Shown here piece after piece: positions 1 to 6,400 of a DNA stretch of 56,080 nt. This DNA comes from an uncultured Prevotellaceae bacterium (GTDB lineage: Bacteria; Bacteroidota; Bacteroidia; Bacteroidales; Bacteroidaceae): NCBI GenBank assembly GCA_947167515.1, contig CAMVIM010000025.1:1-56080 (forward strand), read 5' to 3'. The notes under the pieces were generated by a model that saw only the letters and a program-made list of their open reading frames with translations, was not told the origin of the DNA and ran no database searches. The position numbers were made by a program, and so were the translations under genes. Positions within the stretch are counted from its first letter, which is position 1, and every line of letters begins with the position of its first letter.

Positions 1-300
1 ATTTCCCTACTGTAGATTTCTCTACTTTCGGGAGTGATTAGAAATTATGTTGCTTCACAAGGTGTCGTGACCATAAGCACAAGGTTATGGCTCCAAATAC
101 AACCCGTTCGGTGTGGAGATTTTGAGACATACCAACGGATCACCTTGGGTATATGTAGGCACGATAATTACCTTTGCAACCTAATTTCATCAACTCTCGA
201 AAGTAGAAACGGCTGGCATTATCCTTAAACGAAGTACAACACAATAGCAAAACTATTCCTTGCGAAAAGAAAAAAGACTATTGTTCGATGGTTTGGTTTA

Positions 301-346
301 GTTTTGTCCATTGTGATTATATACACAAATGATTTTGGACAAAAAC
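301..346. repeat. Nested inverted repeat downstream of the integrase
   Basis: GTTTTGTCCA (301-310) is mirrored by TGGACAAAAAC (336-346) with one extra A. Inside it TTGTG (311-315) pairs with CACAA (324-328). The half-site TTTTGGACA recurs in direct orientation near 430-438. It could be a protein-binding site or a weak hairpin; there is no T-tract typical of a terminator. Confidence 0.5.
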
Positions 347-436
347 ATGTTCGTTTGTTTACTCCAATCTTCTGTACTATATAAACAGAGCAAACCAAAC
401 AAATATATAGACTGAATTTGTCTTTTTCTTTTGGAC

Positions 437-473
437 AGAAAAATCCCACCAGACATTTTCATGTCCGATGGGA
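437..473 (-). terminator. Intrinsic terminator of the integrase gene
   Basis: On the minus strand a hairpin (TCCCA...TGGGA outer arms and GACA/TGTC inner arms, 444-473) is followed directly by a T-rich run (complement of the A-run at 437-443). It lies about 40 bp after the integrase stop codon. Confidence 0.7.
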
Positions 474-511
474 CTATCAAGTAAAATGCAGAAATCCAGA
501 CTATAGAACAG

Positions 512-1735
512 CTATACTTTACCAAAATTGCTAAAAGCATTCAGTTGGTCTGCAACACGCATAACATCCTGCTCGATCTTCTTATTGGTGATTCGAGCAT
601 ATATTTGCGTGGTTTTGATGTTGGTGTGCCCAAGAAGCTTTGAAACTGTTTCCATTGGTACGCCTTTGGAAAGTAGCAGGGTGGCATAAGTATGTCTGGC
701 CATGTGGTAGGAGAGCCGTTTCTTTATGCCGCACAAATCGGCTATTTCCTTCAGATATGCATTCATCTTCTGATTTGAGAGTATTGGCAGTAGATGACCG
801 TTTCTATCTGCTGATGAATGGTATTTGTTTATAATCTCCCTTGCCACATCGAGTATCGGAACATTCTCCGTGATACTCGTTTTTTGTCTTTTGGTCATAA
901 TCCAGTCCGTTCCTCCGAGGGTAACAATATTCTCTTCTGTAAGATTGGAAACATCTATATATGCAAGACCAGTAAAGCATGAAAATACAAATATGTCACG
1001 AACATGTTCAAGACGCTTAACGTCGAAATGTTTTGACATCAGGACTTCTATCTCTTCTTCAGTAAGAAATCCTCTGTCAACTGGTTTGAGATGGAATCTT
1101 AAATTGATAAAGGGGTCGTGATCCAAAAATCCTACCTTCTGAGCTTGAATCGTTACGGTTTTCAATGTCTTCAGAGTTTTGGTCGCTGTGTTTTCCTGCA
1201 TACCACCAATTGTACGAAGATAGATGCCAAAATCTGAAATTAAGCCAGGGGTCATATCAAAAGGAGAAACTGAAGTCCAGCCATGCTTGCTCTTCAAGAA
1301 ACTTAGGAAATGCTTCTTCGTGGTTTTGTATTTCTGTGCAGTAGCGGCAGATTTTCCATGACCAACCTGCTGCTCGACGCTCTCAATGAAATCCTCAAAG
1401 AACTCGACGAAGTTAGTTATAGTCTTGTCCTTGCCAGCATAGAGGCTATAGAGCTTTTCTATAGTAAAGCCGCTATCTCCTTCACGAGACCTGGCTATGT
1501 CACGGATCTTAAGCTCTATCTCATTAAGAGCCATGTTGATGGTTCGCGCACTGGGAGTACGACCTATAACACGGTCGGCATTATTGTCCCACATATTCCG
1601 GTTTACGAAGAATCCTGTAGAACCGAAATATCTTTTCTCACCATTCAAGAATACCCTTATGTTAATGGGGGATTCTCCTAGTCTGTTAAAGTAGTTCGCT
1701 CTCAGATAGAACGAGATTTTCAATTTTGCCTTCAT
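512..1735 (-). CDS. Tyrosine recombinase / integrase (IntDOT-like, Bacteroidetes type)
   Basis: The 407-residue protein has the three-domain plan of Bacteroidetes site-specific integrases: an N-terminal arm-DNA-binding domain (about 1-95), a SAM-like core-binding domain (about 105-195) and a catalytic domain (about 215-395). Visible catalytic residues are the beta-hairpin Lys in TKRQKT (about 285), HMAR (H344, R347), H370 in LLGH, and the nucleophile Y379 in IYARI. The first catalytic Arg, normally in TGLR, is replaced by Ala (TGLAYIDV, A258). Loss of ArgI is known for IntDOT of CTnDOT, so the enzyme is probably active. It should join an element's attachment site to the chromosome by strand exchange. 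It is transcribed away from the tRNA cluster, has its own terminator, and the 578-bp gap to tRNA-Ser holds repeated GTGTTAC-type sites. Start ATG at 1735. The element it serves is not visible. Confidence 0.9.
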   Translation of the reverse strand: MKAKLKISFYLRANYFNRLGESPINIRVFLNGEKRYFGSTGFFVNRNMWDNNADRVIGRTPSARTINMALNEIELKIRDIARSREGDSGFTIEKLYSLYAGKDKTITNFVEFFEDFIESVEQQVGHGKSAATAQKYKTTKKHFLSFLKSKHGWTSVSPFDMTPGLISDFGIYLRTIGGMQENTATKTLKTLKTVTIQAQKVGFLDHDPFINLRFHLKPVDRGFLTEEEIEVLMSKHFDVKRLEHVRDIFVFSCFTGLAYIDVSNLTEENIVTLGGTDWIMTKRQKTSITENVPILDVAREIINKYHSSADRNGHLLPILSNQKMNAYLKEIADLCGIKKRLSYHMARHTYATLLLSKGVPMETVSKLLGHTNIKTTQIYARITNKKIEQDVMRVADQLNAFSNFGKV

Positions 1736-1900
1736 ACGATAAATCCTTTTTATGCAGTTATTCGTGCCCCAATGGATTCCTTGTGTTACAGAACACGCTT
1801 AAAATCAAACCACTTTCGCCTGCCCGAAACAAACCGCAAAGTTAAACATAAATATTTAACGCTCAAAGATTTAGCGAAGTCAATATCGTAGTCATTTTGT

Positions 1901-1960
1901 AGTCTTGTGTTACATTTTTCTGTAGCACAAAAAGTGTAACACTACGTGTAACACAAGACT
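1901..1960. repeat. 14-bp inverted repeat of the TTGTGTTACA site
   Basis: AGTCTTGTGTTACA (1901-1914) is the exact reverse complement of 1947-1960, with 32 bp between. A further GTGTAACAC copy lies in the spacer (1935-1943). Such inverted and direct copies upstream of an integrase gene resemble arm-type binding sites. Confidence 0.6.
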
Positions 1961-2048
1961 GACTAACAGATGACTATTTGACCCCATGTCAGGTAGTCAG
2001 AAGATGGTCACGCCATCATTCAAGAGTAGAGAAGGGGACTTTTAAGGC

Positions 2049-2085
2049 AAAATAAAAGCGTTGTAAATCAAAGACTTACAACGCT
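2049..2085 (-). terminator. Probable terminator of the tRNA operon
   Basis: A perfect 10-bp stem (AGCGTTGTAA at 2057-2066 with TTACAACGCT at 2076-2085, 9-nt loop) is followed on the minus strand by TTTTATTTT. It is the first strong hairpin downstream of tRNA-Ser in the direction of tRNA transcription. Confidence 0.6.
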
Positions 2086-2165
2086 ATTCTGTTTTTTGGC
2101 AACTTAATGACCTGTTTGGGTTGAACTTTGATTGACTACCCTAAAAGTCATCAAATTTGCTCTTC

Positions 2166-2192
2166 GCGGAGAGAGAGGATTGTGAACTCTCC
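2166..2192 (-). other. Degenerate copy of the tRNA-Ser 3' end
   Basis: On the minus strand this reads like the T-arm and 3' acceptor strand of the neighbouring tRNA-Ser: GTTCACAATCC in place of GTTCGAATCC, then CTCTCTCTCCGC in place of CTCTCCCTCCGC. There is no D-arm or anticodon arm. It may be a remnant attachment site left by earlier integration, or a tRNA fragment. The similarity could in part be chance, since both are CT-rich. Confidence 0.35.
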
Positions 2193-2313
2193 TCCTAATA
2201 CGTTGTTTATCAGTCTTGTTAATCTCTACTTTACTGTCAGTGTAACACTTTTGTCACCAAAAGTCTTTTTTGAGACTTATAACTGACTGATATTCAACTA
2301 TCTTATTTTTAAG

Positions 2314-2398
2314 CGGAGGGAGAGGGATTCGAACCCCCGGTGCCTCTCAGCACGACGGTTTTCAAGACCGTTGTAATCGACCACTCTACCATCCCTCC
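2314..2398 (-). tRNA. tRNA-Ser (TGA)
   Basis: An 85-nt class II tRNA. The acceptor GGAGGGA pairs with TCCCTCC, the discriminator is G, the anticodon loop is CTTGAAA (TGA), there is a long variable arm, and the T-loop is TTCGAAT. It is the last tRNA of the minus-strand operon and the one nearest the integrase. Confidence 0.95.
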
Positions 2399-2441
2399 TA
2401 AAGAGAAAGGGATTTTGATGCTGTCTCAATCCCTTTCCTTG

Positions 2442-2514
2442 TACGCCCTCAGGGGCTCGAACCCTGGACCCATTGATTAAGAGTCAATTGCTCTACCAAC
2501 TGAGCTAAGGACGC
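2442..2514 (-). tRNA. tRNA-Lys (CTT)
   Basis: A 73-nt cloverleaf. The acceptor GCGTCCT pairs with AGGGCGT, including two G-U pairs; the anticodon loop is CTCTTAA (CTT); the T-loop is TTCGAGC. CCA is not encoded. Confidence 0.93.
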
Positions 2515-2529
2515 ATCGTTATGTCTTTG

Positions 2530-2603
2530 CGCTTCAGGATGGGCTTGAACCAACGACCCCATGATTAACAGTCATGTGCTCTAACCAACTGAGCTACTGA
2601 AGC
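2530..2603 (-). tRNA. tRNA-Asn (GTT)
   Basis: A 74-nt cloverleaf. The acceptor GCTTCAG pairs with CTGAAGC, the discriminator is G, the anticodon loop is CTGTTAA (GTT), and the T-loop is TTCAAGC. Confidence 0.93.
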
Positions 2604-2630
2604 ATTTTTATTTTTTTGGCGTTCCTTGTG

Positions 2631-2712
2631 TGAAGAGGAGGAGACTCGAACTCCCACGGGCTGAGCCCACTACCCCCTCAAAGTAGCGCGTCTACCATTC
2701 CGCCACCTCTCC
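2631..2712 (-). tRNA. tRNA-Leu (GAG)
   Basis: An 82-nt class II tRNA. The acceptor GGAGAGG pairs with CCTCTTC, the discriminator is A, the anticodon loop is TTGAGGG (GAG), and it has a long variable arm. Confidence 0.92.
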
Positions 2713-2757
2713 ATTGAAGGATGTTTCTTTTGTTTGTATCGGAAGTTCCGATTGTAG

Positions 2758-2830
2758 AGCGGAAGACGGGGCTCAAACCCGCGACCCCCAGCTTGGAAGG
2801 CTAGTGCTCTATCAACTGAGCTACTTCCGC
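2758..2830 (-). tRNA. tRNA-Gly (TCC)
   Basis: A 73-nt cloverleaf. The acceptor GCGGAAG pairs with CTTCCGC, the discriminator is T, and the anticodon loop is CTTCCAA (TCC). Confidence 0.94.
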
Positions 2831-2881
2831 AACTTTTCTCATTTTTCCGTTCCGAATAGACCTTGCCAGGCTTTCTCGTTG

Positions 2882-2964
2882 TGGGCAGGGACGGATTCGA
2901 ACCGCCGAAGCCGTAAGGCAACAGATTTACAGTCTGCCCGTTTTAACCACTTACCTACCTACCC
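2882..2964 (-). tRNA. tRNA-Tyr (GTA)
   Basis: An 83-nt class II tRNA. The acceptor GGGTAGG pairs with CCTGCCC (one G-U), the discriminator is A, the anticodon loop is CTGTAAA (GTA), and the variable arm has a TACGGCTTCG-type loop. Confidence 0.92.
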
Positions 2965-2981
2965 ATACCTTCTTTCAGAAG

Positions 2982-3055
2982 TGACTCGCACAGGATTCAA
3001 ACCTGTAACCTTTTGATCCGTAGTCAAATGCTCTATTCAGTTGAGCTAGCGAGCC
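2982..3055 (-). tRNA. tRNA-Arg (ACG)
   Basis: A 74-nt cloverleaf. The acceptor GGCTCGC pairs with GCGAGTC, the discriminator is A, and the anticodon loop is CTACGGA (ACG, read as ICG after deamination). Confidence 0.93.
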
Positions 3056-3124
3056 AAATGAGTTTATTTGCTCTTTTCATGCCAAGTGTGGATGGGTTTT
3101 GACGAATCGCCATAGTCACCAACG

Positions 3125-3199
3125 TGGGCGCTGACGGATTCGAACCGCCGACCCTCTGCTTGTAAGGCAGACGCTCTGAACCAGCTGAGCTAAGCGCCC
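3125..3199 (-). tRNA. tRNA-Val (TAC)
   Basis: A 75-nt cloverleaf. The acceptor GGGCGCT pairs with AGCGCCC, the discriminator is A, and the anticodon loop is CTTACAA (TAC). It is the first gene of the tRNA operon, about 80-90 nt after the promoter. Confidence 0.95.
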
Positions 3200-3288
3200 T
3201 CTTGCCATGTTGAGAAGTTCCTCCGAAATGACGCTGTCTCACTCGACTTTGTCATAAATGTTTTCGTATTCCTTCCCGAAAGCGAGTG

Positions 3289-3320
3289 CAAAGGTAGGGA
3301 CTTTTTGGCAAACCGCCAAA
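3289..3320 (-). promoter_or_regulatory. Promoter of the tRNA operon
   Basis: The minus strand reads TTTG (3320-3317), 20 bp, then TACCTTTG (3296-3289). This is an exact match to the Bacteroidetes -33/-7 consensus upstream of tRNA-Val. Confidence 0.75.
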
Positions 3321-3427
3321 TGTTTCCTTACTTTTTTTTCAACTTTTTTCGACAAGAATCGTTAAGCCGTTGATTTTCAGCAGCGGCTTTTTCTGTCATT
3401 TGGGGGCAACCATAAAAATGGAGACTA

Positions 3428-6400
3428 TCAATTGCCATTTTCCACGTTCAACTTCAGACCTTCTGTATGTCCGCCAAACTGCTTCGCATAGACACATTCG
3501 ACAGTCGAAACGCCTATCTGATAGGTGCCGGCACGAACTACAGAATATTCCAGGTCAACGGTCGAAGTACCACGTGTGAACCAGTCGAAGAAGAGGTCGA
3601 AATGGGAATCATGGAGCGAGAGGTAGCAGCCTCGTCCACCCATCCACTGGTAGCCCGACAATGTTCGGCCTGGTTCGAGGCAGGCTGGATGCTGAGCTGA
3701 GACGCGCACGAAATCCATATCGCGGTCAGCTGTGATGATATGACGAATCTTCACCTTGTCGCCCACCTTGAGTGGCTGACTGGCATCGAAATCTGTCCAC
3801 TTGTCGCTGCCTGGACTTTGTACATAGAGTTTGCGCTCAATCTTGAGTTCGCTGGTGGCATAAAGTTTCAGCTGGTCCAAATCTTCAAGGTAGGTAGCAT
3901 AGGCTGCACCCCAAGAAATGCTGGGTGTCTGCTTTTTCACCTCCAGCTGTCGCACTCCGTCATTCAGTTCCTCTTCGGGAACAGAAGCCAGCACATTGCC
4001 TTCTATGATGAGATTGCTCTCACGCCCTTCCAGTTCGTCACGTTCGGTGTTGATGGTGCCATAGTCCATCTCTTTCAGCTGGCTGCCATCGATTGCCAGC
4101 ACTGGTTTCTTACTTTCGTGGAAAGTTTCCATAGGCGACACCTTCAGCAGGAAGTCAGCCACATTGATGGTGTTCATCGGATTGTCCCACTTCTGCACCT
4201 GCTTCTGTGAAATGAGCCACAACTGCATGTCGTTCAAATAGGCATCGTGCTTATCCTTCTGCCAAATGGCCTGCATGGCTGCCACCTGAGTCGGGATGCG
4301 GTAGTCCATCCATGAGTAGTAAGCGGCATCGGTTGCATAGAAACGTCCCTGCCCAGGTTTCTCCACCGTATAGTCTTTCAAAAATGCCACAAACTTGTCG
4401 GCAGCCTTCACACGGCCGAAAGCCCTGAAGGTATAGGCCATGTTGGCCACACCATGAATGGTCAGGTCACGCACTTCGCCTTCGAGTTTCTTCAGATACT
4501 CCTGACGCATCTTCTGCACATCCTTGTCCACCTCCCTTTCTGGCATCTGCGCTGACACATAGAGGTAATGGGTGTCAATATCGTAGAGTTGGATTTTCCG
4601 CTTGTTCTTCTTGATGCGTTTATAGTCATCCAGTTCATGCTGATCGAGGTATTTCATGCCCGCTTCCAGCATTGCCTTCACCTTTTCATTCGGGTTGGGC
4701 AGTTTTGCCAAGTGACCACAGACGGACAACGTGGTATAATAGCTGCTCGACATGCCTTTGAACCAACTCCAACCGCCATCACTATTCTGCAGAGCGTTCA
4801 GTTTCGTCTCTGCCAACGCAGTCCTCTTCGCCAGTTCGTCTGCATTTTCCTGCTTTTCCAAAAGAGGGAAGGTCTGCATGAGTTCGAGCAGACGGGTGTT
4901 TGCATAGAGCGATGCGGCAAAGTCGATGGCATCATCATCAGCAGGGTTCTTGATGCTTCGCAATGCCTCGATGCACATCCAAGCCGGATTGTCGGTATAT
5001 TCCACCTTCAAGGTACGGTTGGTGGCTGTAGCAGAATTTCCGTTGAAAAGTTTGCTCAAATCCATCGTCTTCGCCACCTCAGTGCCGTCGGCATTACCGA
5101 CGATGTAGTATGGCACCGATTCCACCATTTCCTTCTTCGTGGAAAGCACAGGAAGGTGGTTCTTCTCGCCATCGCTCACATTGCCCGACATCGCGATTAT
5201 CTCGCAGTCGAGGTCTGTCCATTCTTTTTCGACATCGAACGTGAAGTCAACTCCAATAGTTTTTCCTGCTTCTACGGTGAAGGCCTTTTCTTGAGTCAGC
5301 GCCACCTCGCCAGTCTTTGGGTCAAGCAACCTCATTCTCACCGCACCCTTCAAAGCCTGTTCGCTCTGATTGATGACCGACGATGCCAGCACCACATGGT
5401 CCCCCCAGCGCACGAAACGCGGCATGTTGGGACGCAGCATAAAGTCTTTTCTGGCTGTAGCCGTTGCCTTGATGATACCATAGTCAACATCTTTCGTGTG
5501 GGCAAAACCCATGAACTTCCATTCGGTCAACGACTCTGGTAACGTGAACTGGATGTTGACATCACCCTTGGAGTCGGACACGAGATGCGGCAGGAAGAAA
5601 GCCGTTTCTGCAAAGTTTTCACGAATCGTGGCATTCTCGAAGTCCTCTTGAGGCACTTCACTTTCTTCTTCTGCCACAAATCCGTCCTCATCTGTCGCAA
5701 CTTGTGATCGTCTGACTTGCGCCATTGCACGGCTATTCATTGACTCTTCCGCCAACATGGCCACGCTTCCATCCATCCCCGCTGCTGCTTTTAAGCGTAC
5801 GAAACGGTCATGCTCGTAGATTTTCAGGGCTGTGAACACACGCGCACGAGAGTCCACATAATCCAGACTTCCACTGAGCGAGAAGGTGGGGAACTTGTTG
5901 TAGGAAGAGCATCCATAGCGAGCATCGGGGAGATTGCGCACAAAGAAGAGGTCGAAATTCCACGAATGGGAACAGAGGCGATCGAGTGCGGCATCGTAGA
6001 GCACAGCCATCATTTCGGCACCACTCACCTTTTTCCCCTTCTGATTGGTAACGTTCAAGGTCCACTGCTCTTGCTGACCAGGCTGCAACTTATCGCGGAA
6101 GGTGGACCACTCCAGTTTCAGGTTCTTTTCCGGATAGGCCAATTTGAATTTGCGCGACATATCGGCATAAATGCCATTGCGAACATAATGTATATCGACC
6201 TGAATGCCATCGCCCCACTCTTTCCGATGCTGAAGGCGCAAATGTTTCATCGTGCCATCGATCACACCCACATGCTGTTCGAGCAATCCGTTCGTATTAT
6301 ACACATTATATATAATATAGGCATCCGTTTCACGGGTCGTGAAGAAAATGTCAATATTTCCGCCTTCGGTGAATGTGGTTTGTTCCGAATACATAAAGTC

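Larger units (their letters stand above)
1..511. other. Non-coding left edge, downstream of the integrase
   Basis: I see no convincing gene here. Short open frames exist on both strands but have no recognisable domain, signal or start context. The stretch is AT-rich and holds a nested inverted repeat at 301-346 and the integrase terminator at 437-473. If the integrase belongs to an integrated element, this is internal DNA of that element, whose body would lie left of position 1. Confidence 0.5.
1736..2313. other. Gap between integrase and tRNA-Ser with integrase-site-like repeats
   Basis: No gene is visible. The stretch holds copies of TGTGTTAC or its complement (1781-1790, 1905-1914, 1935-1944, 1947-1956, 2240-2249), a 14-bp inverted repeat, a hairpin at 2057-2085 and a degraded tRNA-Ser-like 3' end at 2166-2192. 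Together these look like the attachment region of a tyrosine-recombinase element, but no crossover core can be fixed because the other end lies outside the window. Confidence 0.5.

Noticed and set aside
1-36. CTACTGTAGAT near the left edge looks like the 3' end of a Cas12a repeat
   Set aside because: Only one copy is present, no spacer-repeat pattern follows, and no cas gene is in the window.
2670-3242. Short open frames across the tRNA cluster
   Set aside because: They read through tRNA genes and give the familiar spurious peptides (GGSNPS, RGFEPRLP) produced by tRNA translation.
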